DNA of 18,828 nucleotides. Origin: an uncultured Bacillota bacterium (lineage in GTDB: Bacteria; Bacillota; Clostridia; Peptostreptococcales; Anaerovoracaceae). This document shows positions 1 to 7,149 of this stretch, piece after piece (the stretch's first letter is position 1; the number at the start of each line of letters is the position of its first letter). A program made the position numbers and the translations under genes. The notes beneath the pieces are model-generated. The model had not been told where the DNA came from and did not search any database. It saw only the letters and a list, made by a program, of their open reading frames with translations. Where the stretch lies: positions 1 through 18,828 of the forward strand of contig CAMNNG010000007.1 of assembly GCA_946545145.1 (NCBI GenBank), in the 5' to 3' direction.

Positions 1-149
1 GTCAGGGTCTTCTGCACCCTGTGGCCTTCAAGTCCCGAGTAATCTACCGTGACCCTTACAGGCGTGAAAAGAAGAAGCCAGACGGCGGCCAGAAGGCACG
101 CCGCCAGCAAGTCGATTATTATCCATTGTTTCAGTGAAACGCTTCGCAT
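1..149 (-). CDS. N-terminal part of a membrane-anchored protein, possibly DUF2953-like (runs off left edge)
   Basis: An open frame starts with ATG at 149-147 and stays open to base 1, giving 49 residues that begin MRSVSLKQW. Residues about 9-29 form one hydrophobic segment rich in Ile, Leu, Ala and Val, followed by PVRVTVDYSG and then a polar, basic stretch. A single N-terminal transmembrane helix followed by a PVRV-type beta strand is the usual start of DUF2953 proteins, but the fragment is too short to be sure. It starts 25 bases after the stop of the AIM24-like gene on the same strand, so the two probably share a transcript. A GGCGGAG stretch about 12 bases upstream is a possible ribosome site with long spacing. 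The function is unknown. Confidence 0.55.
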   Translation of the reverse strand, partial: MRSVSLKQWIIIDLLAACLLAAVWLLLFTPVRVTVDYSGLEGHRVQKTL

Positions 150-174
150 AAGCTGTCAGGCTCCGCCCGCATTT

Positions 175-852
175 CTACGAAGTGATGATGTACGGGTTGA
201 TCGCTCCAGCGACAGCGTTGATCGGCATCGTCTGAAGGAAGACTTTTCCCGGTCCCGTCACCACTGTATTGAAGATGCCCTCTCCGCCGAGGAACATATT
301 CTTCATGCCCGGCACGCTCTTGATGTCCATGGAGCATGTCGCATCCATCATGGCGATGTATCCGGTGTCGACGATCATGCTCTCGCCTGCGCCGAGCTCG
401 TACTCAGCGATCGAACCGTCGATCTCTATGAACGCCGTGCCGTGTCCGGAGAGTTTCTGCATTATGAATCCCTCTCCGCCGAACAGTCCCGCGCCGAGCT
501 TCTTTCTGAAGAACACCGAGAGTTCGACCGAATCCTCACTGGCAAGGAATGCCGATTTCTGTACTATGAGATTGTTTTCAGGCGTTATGTCCAGAGCAAG
601 GATCTTTCCCGGGAACGAAGAAGCGAACGCGATCTCGCCTTCTCCGCCTACGGCAGTATATTTGTTCTGGAACATCGAATCGCCCGAGAACATCCTTCCA
701 AGGGCTTTTCCGACTCCGCCTGTAGCCTGTGTTTCCATCTTCATGTTAGGGCTCATCCAGCTCATGGCGCCTTTTTCTGTGATAAGCGATTTGCCTTCCT
801 CGACTCTGCATACTACTGCCGGGAAAGCGTCCCCTATGATCTTGTATTCCAT
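175..852 (-). CDS. AIM24 / TIGR00266 family protein
   Basis: The 225-residue product has the glycine-rich, beta-strand-repeat look of the AIM24 (TIGR00266) family: no signal peptide, no membrane segment, repeated short strands separated by Gly turns (for example GAGLFGGEGFIMQKLSG and GEGIFNTVVTGPGKVFLQT) and a C-terminal NAVAGAI stretch. The length is normal for the bacterial family. These proteins are thought to adopt a double-stranded beta-helix fold, and their biochemical role in bacteria is not established. The ATG at 852-850 is preceded by AAAGGAG with about 6 bases of spacing, which fixes the start. A promoter lies at 932-959, and the GC-rich leader of about 70 bases can form small hairpins such as CCTGC-N5-GCAGG. 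The gene is first in an apparent operon with the membrane-anchored protein at 1-149. Confidence 0.8.
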   Translation of the reverse strand: MEYKIIGDAFPAVVCRVEEGKSLITEKGAMSWMSPNMKMETQATGGVGKALGRMFSGDSMFQNKYTAVGGEGEIAFASSFPGKILALDITPENNLIVQKSAFLASEDSVELSVFFRKKLGAGLFGGEGFIMQKLSGHGTAFIEIDGSIAEYELGAGESMIVDTGYIAMMDATCSMDIKSVPGMKNMFLGGEGIFNTVVTGPGKVFLQTMPINAVAGAINPYIITS

Positions 853-931
853 GCAACTCTCCTTTCCGGACCTGCCGCCCGCAGGACCCCCCTGCTCGGA
901 CCGGCCTCATGAATATTTTTCCATCAATTCA

Positions 932-959
932 ATTATAACACATCGCGAACTCCAGTAAA
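932..959 (-). promoter_or_regulatory. Promoter for the AIM24-like gene
   Basis: On the minus strand, TTTACT (959-954) and TATAAT (937-932) are separated by 16 bases, with a TGTG just before the -10. This gives a perfect -10 and a 4/6 -35. The predicted start near 925 leaves a leader of about 70 bases before the ATG at 852. The -35 sits right against the terminator of the upstream gene. Confidence 0.65.
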
Positions 960-988
960 ACAAAGAACAGACCCGTCAGAGTCTGTTC
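957..988 (-). terminator. Terminator of the secreted lysozyme-like gene
   Basis: The 8-bp perfect arms GAACAGAC (988-981 when read on the minus strand) and GTCTGTTC (972-965) enclose an 8-base loop and are followed on the minus strand by TTTGTTTT. It lies 24 bases past the stop codon at 1013. Confidence 0.8.
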
Positions 989-1012
989 GTTTTGATCATT
1001 TGTTCCCGCGAT

Positions 1013-1600
1013 CTACAGTTCCCTGATCAGCGGTCTTTTTGTCTTGATCCCCGATACCTGCTCTCCGCTGTCCTTGGGGACCTCTCTGTCCTTGAACCTC
1101 TTGTAGTACTTCTTTGCGTATTTGATGCGGTTTGCCATCATCGGGCATCCTGCTCTCTCAACGCCCTTCTCCCAGACCTTGGCGGCCTTTGCCGGGCTCT
1201 TGAGATTTCTGAAGCTGTTCCATGTGTATCTCGTGTAGGTCTTGATCTCAGCCGACATCTGCTTTGTGCCGTACTCGAGCTGTGTCTCTACGTCGTACCA
1301 CTTCGTTCCGTTTCTCTTCGCGAGTTTTTTGAGTTTTCTCATGTGGTATCTGCTGATCTGGAAGAGACCCTTGTGCGATCCGCCGCATCTGGGGTTGAAC
1401 GAGCTTTCCTGCTCTATGTTTCCCATGATGCCGGCTGCAGCTGCCGGTGAGCAGCCCGCGTTGATGAGATAATCCCATGTCTGAGTCTGTATATCCTTCG
1501 CCGAAGCAGTTTCCGCTGTGCCGGCGAAGCAAACCGTCATTGTTGCGGCGCATACGAGCGCCATAACAAGAGAGATGATTTTCTTACTGAACTGGACCAT
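1013..1600 (-). CDS. Secreted phage-tail-lysozyme-like protein
   Basis: The product is 195 residues from the ATG at 1600. Residues 1-34 form a signal peptide: MVQFSKK, a hydrophobic core and a TASA|KD cleavage site. The mature part contains PAAAAGIMGNIEQESSFNP (52-70) and GLFQISRYH (78-86), the arrangement seen in the phage tail lysozyme family (PF18013), where a Glu in the N-I-x-x-E-S region is catalytic; E63 and E65 are the candidates. Three cysteines (50, 72, 152) and many Lys/Arg suggest a basic, wall-binding exported protein. An in-frame extension would add upstream residues, but AAAGGA lies about 9 bases before this ATG. The gene is monocistronic, divergent from dinB and followed by a terminator. 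It may remodel peptidoglycan or act as a bacteriolysin; no holin or phage gene is nearby, so a prophage origin is not supported. Confidence 0.7.
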   Translation of the reverse strand: MVQFSKKIISLVMALVCAATMTVCFAGTAETASAKDIQTQTWDYLINAGCSPAAAAGIMGNIEQESSFNPRCGGSHKGLFQISRYHMRKLKKLAKRNGTKWYDVETQLEYGTKQMSAEIKTYTRYTWNSFRNLKSPAKAAKVWEKGVERAGCPMMANRIKYAKKYYKRFKDREVPKDSGEQVSGIKTKRPLIREL

Positions 1601-1713
1601 TGCAATAATTCCTTTCATCCGCGGCATCTTGTACTGCCGTGTACTGATATGATGCCACAATAAGCGGATCAGTTTGTGGTAGTTTTGTGATGGATATGTG
1701 GTAAAATGCTGAT

Positions 1714-2943
1714 ATGACGCAGAGAAAAGACAGAACTATACTACATTGCGATATGAACAGTTTCTTCGCTTCGGTCGAACTTCTCGAAAGGCCGGAGCTT
1801 GCTGACGTGCCGATGGCGGTGTCGGGAGATCCCGAACACAGGCACGGCATCATACTGGCCAAGAACGAAATCGCGAAAAGCTACGGCGTCAAGACGGCCG
1901 AAACGATCTGGCAGGCGCGCTCGAAATGCCCCGACCTCCATCTCGTCAGGCCGCACCACGGCAAATACGCCGCTTACTCAGAAAAGATCAATCAGATCTA
2001 CTACAGATACACCGACATGGTCGAGCCCTTCTCGATCGATGAATCCTGGCTCGACGTCACAGCTTCGCGCCGCCTCTTCGGCGATGGAAAACAGATCGCA
2101 GACCAGATACGAAGCACAGTGAAGGAGGAGCTCGGGCTGACCCTCTCCGCAGGCGTCTCGTTCAACAAGATCTTCGCGAAGATGGGAAGCGAATACAAGA
2201 AACCCGACGCGACTACGGTGATCACCAGGGATAATTTCCGCGATATACTGTGGCCTCTTCCGGCAGGCGACTTTTTCACGGTCGGAAGAAAGTCCGCGGA
2301 GCGTCTCAGAAAGTACGGCATACTAACCGTCGGCGACATAGCCTGCGCCGACAGGGAATTTCTCATCACGCTGTTCGGAAAGCACGGCGCTCAGATGCAC
2401 GACTATACGAACGGTCTCGATGAGTCACCAGTAGCGGCCAGCAGCGAACGCTCCAAGATCAAATCTGTCGGCCACGGCATCACCTTCAGGCGCGACCTTA
2501 TAGGCGAAGAAGATATAAAGACGGCTGTGACCGCCCTTTCCGACAGGGTCTCCGCAAGGCTCAGAAGATACGGCCTCAGGTGCCGCGGCGTCAAGGCCGA
2601 GATCAAAGACACTGATCTTAAAACGATCTCAAGACAGACGCTTCTTTCATCATCGACGGACGATCCGAGGATCATGGCCGATGCCGTAATGAAGATAATA
2701 AGAAAGTCCTGGGAGCCCGGCCGTCCCATCAGGCTGCTTACCATAACAGCGATCGAACTTATGGACGGATCCGATTCGGAACAGATCAGCATTTTCGACG
2801 CGGGCCAAAGCTCTTCCGGCGAAAAAAGCATCGGAAAAACGCTCGATGAAATACGCGGCAGGTTCGGAAAGAATTCAATAGTTTTCGGTTCCGTCATCGA
2901 TAATGATCTCGGAATAGATATAGAGACCCACTCCGAAGAATAA
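1714..2943 (+). CDS. dinB: DNA polymerase IV (Y-family)
   Basis: The 409-residue product is an error-prone translesion polymerase. The palm motif HCDMNSFFASVE carries catalytic D13 and the presumed steric gate F18, and FSIDESWLDV supplies D109 and E110. It is followed by LSAGVSFNKIFAKMGSEYKKP, the thumb/HhH region and the little finger. EQISIF at 356-361 resembles the clamp-binding Q-x-x-L/I-F motif. The length is somewhat above E. coli DinB (about 350) because of the tail after this motif. The start is forced: an in-frame TAA lies at 1702-1704 and the conserved HCDMN motif follows closely. No good ribosome site precedes ATG 1714, and no LexA/SOS box was recognised. It is the only plus-strand protein gene, divergent from the gene at 1013-1600, with terminators downstream. 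Confidence 0.95.
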   Translation: MTQRKDRTILHCDMNSFFASVELLERPELADVPMAVSGDPEHRHGIILAKNEIAKSYGVKTAETIWQARSKCPDLHLVRPHHGKYAAYSEKINQIYYRYTDMVEPFSIDESWLDVTASRRLFGDGKQIADQIRSTVKEELGLTLSAGVSFNKIFAKMGSEYKKPDATTVITRDNFRDILWPLPAGDFFTVGRKSAERLRKYGILTVGDIACADREFLITLFGKHGAQMHDYTNGLDESPVAASSERSKIKSVGHGITFRRDLIGEEDIKTAVTALSDRVSARLRRYGLRCRGVKAEIKDTDLKTISRQTLLSSSTDDPRIMADAVMKIIRKSWEPGRPIRLLTITAIELMDGSDSEQISIFDAGQSSSGEKSIGKTLDEIRGRFGKNSIVFGSVIDNDLGIDIETHSEE

Positions 2944-2991
2944 TTTTTTTGATGAATAATTTTTACTGCAAATCCAAATACAATTCAATAC

Positions 2992-3019
2992 AAAACACTC
3001 CTGCTCGGGAGTGTTTTTT
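2992..3019 (+). terminator. dinB terminator
   Basis: AACACTCC (2994-3001) and GGAGTGTT (3008-3015) pair perfectly around a 6-base loop, followed by a run of T. It lies about 50 bases after the dinB stop. Confidence 0.85.
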
Positions 3020-3056
3020 AAGGTTTTTTTAAGGTTCGATATCTAACTTTAAGGTG

Positions 3057-3073
3057 CTTGGCACATTGCCAAG
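3057..3073. repeat. Short perfect hairpin between two terminators
   Basis: CTTGGCA (3057-3063) and TGCCAAG (3067-3073) pair perfectly with a 3-base CAT loop. No T tract follows on either strand, so it is not a standard terminator. It lies in the AT-rich 2944-3182 spacer, which also holds three TAAGGT-type short repeats and no open frame worth calling. Confidence 0.4.
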
Positions 3074-3101
3074 TCATATAAATATCTCATCCTCAATACA
3101 C

Positions 3102-3135
3102 AACCAAAAAAACGCCTTTCGGCGTTTTTTTGGTT
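3102..3135. terminator. Bidirectional terminator between dinB and metH
   Basis: A 15-bp perfect stem, AACCAAAAAAACGCC (3102-3116) with GGCGTTTTTTTGGTT (3121-3135), closes a TTTC tetraloop. The GC-rich tip with A/T-tract flanks works in both directions. It would end metH transcription (stop at 3183) and back up the dinB terminator. Confidence 0.9.
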
Positions 3136-3182
3136 TTTGCATATACCTGTTATATCAGTTTGTTTCGCCTGCTGATACCTGC

Positions 3183-5594
3183 TTACTGAGCCGCACCGAC
3201 TGCGTCCTTGGCGGCTTCCACTGCCTTCATCGCGTCTTTGCAGTAATAGTCAGCGCCTATAGTCTTCGCGTAATCCTCGGTCAGGACCGCGCCGCCCGCG
3301 AGGATCTTTGCTTCCGGTTTGACTGCTTTGACCTGACGGATCGTCTCCTCCATGCTCGGAAGAGTCGTCGTCATCAGGGCGGAGAGCCCTACGATGTCAG
3401 CGTCGTTATCAATCATGGCTTTGACGATATCTTCGGGCGGTACATCCTTGCCCAGATCGATCATATCGAAGCCGTAGTTCTCCATTATAACTTTAACGAT
3501 GTTTTTCCCGATGTCATGGACATCTCCCTTCACAGTGGCGATTATGACCTTTCCGAGGGATATCTGTTCGCCGCCTGAAGCGTTCATCGATTCTTTGATC
3601 ACTTCGAATCCCGCCTGGGCCGCCGTGGCAGCCTGGATCATCTGCGGCAGGAATATCTTTCCCGTCTCGAATCCCTTGCCGATCTTGTCGAGGGCCGGGA
3701 TCAGCCAGTCGTTGACTATCTCGAGTTCATCGTGCTCTTTCAGAAGCTCCCTCGTAGCGAGAGCCGTCTCTTCCTCGAGACCCTTCTCTATCGTGTAGAA
3801 CACGCTGCCCTCATCGGCGGTCTGTCCGCCTTCGCTCTTCGCTTCGGAAGCCGCAGCAGAAGACGTCCTTCCGACTTCGTAGTCGGAGTATTTTTCAATG
3901 TATTTGACAGCGTTCTTATCCCTTGCGACTAGCATCTCAAAAGTCGCAACGGCAGCCATCATCTCGTCGTTGCCCGGGTCGATGATCGGCATGTCGAGGC
4001 CGCACTCGAGCGCCATCACGAGGAAGGTCTTGTTGACGAGCGGTCTTGAAGGCAGACCGAAACTTATATTCGAAACACCGAGCGCCGTCCTGTTGCCGAA
4101 GCGCTCCTTGACCTGTCTGATCGCGTTCAGAGTCTGGCGTACGCCCTCCTGCTGGGCCGAAGCAGTAAGCGTGAGGCAGTCGATTATGACGTCCTCCCTC
4201 GGGACTCCGATCCTTTCAGCTTCGTCCAGTATCTTCTCCGCGACCTCTATCCTCTTTTCAGTCGACTCCGGAATTCCGTCCTCGTCGAGAGTCAGTCCTA
4301 TGACGCATGCGCCGTACTTTTTCGCAAGAGGAAGTATCTTCTCCATCGACGCCTTTTCGCCGTTGACGGAGTTGATTATGGCCTTTCCGTTATATACTCT
4401 GAGCGCCGCCTCTACAGCTGCAGCGTTCGAAGAGTCTATCTGAAGCGGCAGGTTCGTCACCGTCTGAACGGCTTTGACGACCTTGGGAAGGACGCTTACT
4501 TCGTCTATACCCGGAACGCCGACGTTGATGTCGAGCATCTCAGCGCCTTCTTCGTCCTGCAGTATGGCCTGCTTGAGGACGTAGTTCATATCGCCGTCGA
4601 GCAGGGCCTGCTTGAGGCGCTTTTTGCCGGTCGGGTTCAGCCTTTCGCCGCAGACGACGGTGTGGTCGAATGTGACGACCTTCGTCGCCGAACATATCCT
4701 GACGGGCCTGGTTCTTTCTTCTTTGTTTTTCTCACAGGCGCCCTGAGCCGCGTCTTCATCCGCTATCCTTCTAAGACCTCTGATGAAGTCCGGATCCGTT
4801 CCGCAGCAGCCGCCTATGAACATGGGCTCCAGTTCAAGGTAGCTCTTCATTATCTCCGTGAATTCTTCAGCCGAGATATTGTATTCTCCCGTTGCAGGGT
4901 CAGGAAGACCGGCGTTCGGTTTGAAGAACGTCGGAAGATCCGTCGCTTCTCTCAGCCTCTTTGCAAGCGGCAGTATCTCGTCAGGGCCGAGCGAGCAGTT
5001 GATTCCCACTGCGCTTACTCCCAGGCCTTCGAGAGTGGCCGCCATAGCCTCGATGCTGCACCCCGTGAACGTCCTTCCGTCCTTCTCGAACGACATCGAG
5101 CAGATAACGGGAAGATCGGAGTTTTCGACAGCAGCAAGCACGGCCGCCTTCATCTCATAAAGATCGGTCATCGTCTCGATAACTATCAGCTCCGGTCCCT
5201 CGGCCGCGCCGCTCTTCACGATCTCAGCGAAAGCATCGTAGGCTTCTTCGAAGGAGAGCGTTCCCGCCGGCTCCAGCATCTTTCCGAGAGGTCCTATGTC
5301 GAGGGCGGCCTTCGCCCTTTCTCCGCAGGCGTTCTTCGCGCACCTTACGGCCCCTTTGACGAGCTCATCCACCGTATATCCCGAACCTTCTGTCTTGAAC
5401 CGGTTGACGCCGAAGGTGTTCGTATAAACGATGTCGCTTCCCGCTTCGATATATTGTCTGTGCACGTTCTCAACGACCTCGGGGGCCTCGATGTTGAGGA
5501 CCTCCGGGACGTCAGGGATGACCGCTCCGCTGCGCTGGAGCATCGTTCCCATACCGCCGTCGAGCAAACGTACTTTTCCATCATTTATCAGCAC
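3183..5594 (-). CDS. metH: B12-dependent methionine synthase lacking the activation domain
   Basis: The 803-residue product transfers methyl from methyl-THF to homocysteine through cobalamin. Residues 1-285 are the homocysteine/zinc domain (LLDGGMGTMLQ; NCSLGPDE with C200; GGCCGTDPD with C263/C264 as zinc ligands). Residues about 305-590 are the pterin domain (GERLNPTGKKR at 316-326; DSSN; SNISFGLPSRPLVN). Residues about 615-800 are the cobalamin module, with DVHDIG at 691-696 and H693 as the lower axial ligand. The protein ends there; the S-adenosylmethionine-binding reactivation domain that brings E. coli MetH to about 1230 residues is absent and is supplied by the gene just upstream. The start is GTG 5594 with AGGA about 8 bases before it, overlapping the upstream gene by 14 bases, so translation is likely coupled. 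Confidence 0.95.
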   Translation of the reverse strand: MLINDGKVRLLDGGMGTMLQRSGAVIPDVPEVLNIEAPEVVENVHRQYIEAGSDIVYTNTFGVNRFKTEGSGYTVDELVKGAVRCAKNACGERAKAALDIGPLGKMLEPAGTLSFEEAYDAFAEIVKSGAAEGPELIVIETMTDLYEMKAAVLAAVENSDLPVICSMSFEKDGRTFTGCSIEAMAATLEGLGVSAVGINCSLGPDEILPLAKRLREATDLPTFFKPNAGLPDPATGEYNISAEEFTEIMKSYLELEPMFIGGCCGTDPDFIRGLRRIADEDAAQGACEKNKEERTRPVRICSATKVVTFDHTVVCGERLNPTGKKRLKQALLDGDMNYVLKQAILQDEEGAEMLDINVGVPGIDEVSVLPKVVKAVQTVTNLPLQIDSSNAAAVEAALRVYNGKAIINSVNGEKASMEKILPLAKKYGACVIGLTLDEDGIPESTEKRIEVAEKILDEAERIGVPREDVIIDCLTLTASAQQEGVRQTLNAIRQVKERFGNRTALGVSNISFGLPSRPLVNKTFLVMALECGLDMPIIDPGNDEMMAAVATFEMLVARDKNAVKYIEKYSDYEVGRTSSAAASEAKSEGGQTADEGSVFYTIEKGLEEETALATRELLKEHDELEIVNDWLIPALDKIGKGFETGKIFLPQMIQAATAAQAGFEVIKESMNASGGEQISLGKVIIATVKGDVHDIGKNIVKVIMENYGFDMIDLGKDVPPEDIVKAMIDNDADIVGLSALMTTTLPSMEETIRQVKAVKPEAKILAGGAVLTEDYAKTIGADYYCKDAMKAVEAAKDAVGAAQ

Positions 5595-6231
5595 AAGTTT
5601 TTCCTGCCTTTCTCAGTTCACACTCGCTTCTAAGAGCGCATTCATCACATGTCGCGAGGCTTCCCGTCACAGGCCTGTCGGAAGTCCCACATACTGCCGT
5701 TATCGATTTGAGCGGTATCATAAGTCCGCTTTCGCTTAGGGTCAGCCCTATCCGCCTTTCGGCGTCCAGCGCCTGCATCAGCTTTCTCTGCTGAGTAAGC
5801 GGCATGTCGCCGTAGCCCGGACTGAAGCGCCCCGTCATATATCTTCCTTCTTCTTCGACTCTGGCTCTGATCTCTTCTTCGAAGATGTCGCATACCTGTT
5901 CCGCAAGAAGGCTGGCGCCCGTATCGTAGACAACGCCCGCAGCCAGATCTCTGACCTCAAGGCGCATCAGTCTGTCGTCGACCGCCCTTCCGAGAGTCGC
6001 CGCCATGAGTACAGCGGCCGTGCATCCCTCGAGATGGCGCCTGATCGACTTTCCCTCAAACGAAAGATCGTCCGAGAACGCATACGTTCCCTTAGGACGC
6101 GCCGCGTCGAAAAGCATCTTTTCGCACTCGTCCATCAGGAGCGTTTCCCTTTCGCCGGCTTCTCCCCGGCCGCCGGTAAGCATCCTCGCCCATCTCTCTC
6201 TGTCGATCCTTTCAGGAAGCTTCAGCTCCAT
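5581..6231 (-). CDS. Stand-alone methionine synthase reactivation-domain protein
   Basis: The 216-residue product corresponds to the activation domain that in long MetH proteins binds S-adenosylmethionine and allows reductive remethylation of inactive cob(II)alamin. The signature is RFSPGYGDMPLTQQ at 135-148, followed by an LTESGLMIPLKSI-like stretch at 164-177 and TAVCG at 178-182. The C-terminal tail carries C195-x2-C198-x5-C204-x8-C213, which could bind a metal or an Fe-S cluster. The ATG at 6231 follows the metF stop by a single base, with GAGG 6-7 bases before it inside metF. The 3' end overlaps metH. The electron donor is not encoded next to it; the flavodoxin at 15560 is a conceivable but unproven partner. 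Confidence 0.9.
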   Translation of the reverse strand: MELKLPERIDRERWARMLTGGRGEAGERETLLMDECEKMLFDAARPKGTYAFSDDLSFEGKSIRRHLEGCTAAVLMAATLGRAVDDRLMRLEVRDLAAGVVYDTGASLLAEQVCDIFEEEIRARVEEEGRYMTGRFSPGYGDMPLTQQRKLMQALDAERRIGLTLSESGLMIPLKSITAVCGTSDRPVTGSLATCDECALRSECELRKAGKTCADK

Positions 6232-6232
6232 A

Positions 6233-7108
6233 TCAGCCTCTTTCCGGGAGCAGGTCAGCTATCTTCGCCGTTACTCCCTCAGCGACTTTCGCGTTGTTCA
6301 TGGTATACAGATGGATACCGTCAACTCCGTGCTGGATCAGGTCTCTTATCTGATATACCGCGTAATCTATGCCTGCATCGAAGAGTCCTTCCGGATCATC
6401 TTCGTATTTTGCTATCATATTCGTGAATTTCTTCGGGAGGCTCGAACCCGAAAGAGCGACAGTGCGCTCGATCTGCCTCTTGTTCGTTATCGGCATGATG
6501 CCTGCCGAGATGGGAACTGTGATCCCCGCAGCTCTGACGCGCTCAACGAAATCGTAGAACTTTGCGTTGTCGAAGAACAGCTGCGTCACAAGGCCCCTGA
6601 CTCCGGCGCCGATCTTGTACTTGAGGTTCTCTATATCCTCATCCAGGCTTTCCTGTTCGTAGTGTCCTTCCGGATAGCACGCTCCCATAATATTGATATT
6701 GTCGTCTATCTTCTGGATCTCTATAGCGAGCTCGTTGGCATGAGAGAATTCTCCAACAGGGCCCGTCTCTTCGTTGATGTCGCCTCTGAGGGCCATGACG
6801 TTTTCGATCCCGCGGTCGTTCAGGTCCTCGATGATCCTCTCGACCTGCTGCTTCGAAGAATTGATGCATGTAACGTGGGCCATCGACTCGATGCCGAATC
6901 TGTCTCTTATCGTCGAAGCGATCTCGCCGGTAAGCGTATCCTTCGTCTTTCCACCAGCACCAAAAGTCACGCTGATGAAATCGGGCTCAAGATGCGCCAG
7001 ATCCTCAACGGTATTGTAGATGTTATCAAGGTTTCCGATCTTCTTCGGCGGAAAGATCTCAAATGAATAAACAGGCTTTTTCTTTTCGAATAATTCAGGT
7101 ATCTGCAT
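6233..7108 (-). CDS. metF: Methylenetetrahydrofolate reductase
   Basis: The 291-residue flavoprotein makes 5-methyl-THF, the methyl donor for MetH. YSFEIFPPK (14-22) contains E17, matching the conserved catalytic Glu of the family. ISVTFGAGG, ALRGD, GACYPEGHYE, LVTQLFFDN and SAGIMPI follow in the family's usual order. The length is normal for bacterial MetF without a regulatory domain. An in-frame extension to 7144 exists, but ATG 7108 is preceded by GAGGGGAG with about 9 bases of spacing. That ribosome site can pair with CTCCCC just after the upstream stop (see the hairpin at 7118-7141). It is the second gene of a four-gene operon. Confidence 0.95.
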   Translation of the reverse strand: MQIPELFEKKKPVYSFEIFPPKKIGNLDNIYNTVEDLAHLEPDFISVTFGAGGKTKDTLTGEIASTIRDRFGIESMAHVTCINSSKQQVERIIEDLNDRGIENVMALRGDINEETGPVGEFSHANELAIEIQKIDDNINIMGACYPEGHYEQESLDEDIENLKYKIGAGVRGLVTQLFFDNAKFYDFVERVRAAGITVPISAGIMPITNKRQIERTVALSGSSLPKKFTNMIAKYEDDPEGLFDAGIDYAVYQIRDLIQHGVDGIHLYTMNNAKVAEGVTAKIADLLPERG

Positions 7109-7117
7109 TTTATATAA

Positions 7118-7141
7118 CTCCCCTCTATCACTGCCGGGGAG
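7118..7141 (-). promoter_or_regulatory. Hairpin that can hide the metF ribosome site
   Basis: On the minus strand CTCCCC (7141-7136) and GGGGAG (7123-7118) can form a 6-bp GC-rich stem around a 12-base loop. GGGGAG is the metF Shine-Dalgarno sequence, 9 bases before the ATG. There is no T tract, so it is not a terminator. The upstream arm starts 8 bases past the acetyltransferase stop; a ribosome finishing that gene would melt the stem, which would couple translation of the two genes. Confidence 0.45.
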
Positions 7142-7149
7142 CAAAAATG

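Noticed and set aside
49..912. 287-codon plus-strand open frame over the AIM24-like gene
   Set aside because: The minus strand has the promoter, ribosome site and family match; this is the shadow.
1680..1707. LexA (SOS) operator upstream of dinB
   Set aside because: No GAAC-N4-GTTC-type or CTG-N10-CAG-type dyad is present at a sensible position.
4662..5633. Long plus-strand open frame of 323 codons over metH
   Set aside because: It is antisense to the conserved metH zinc domain, has no ribosome site and encodes Arg/Ser/His-rich low-complexity sequence. It is a shadow of the codon bias.
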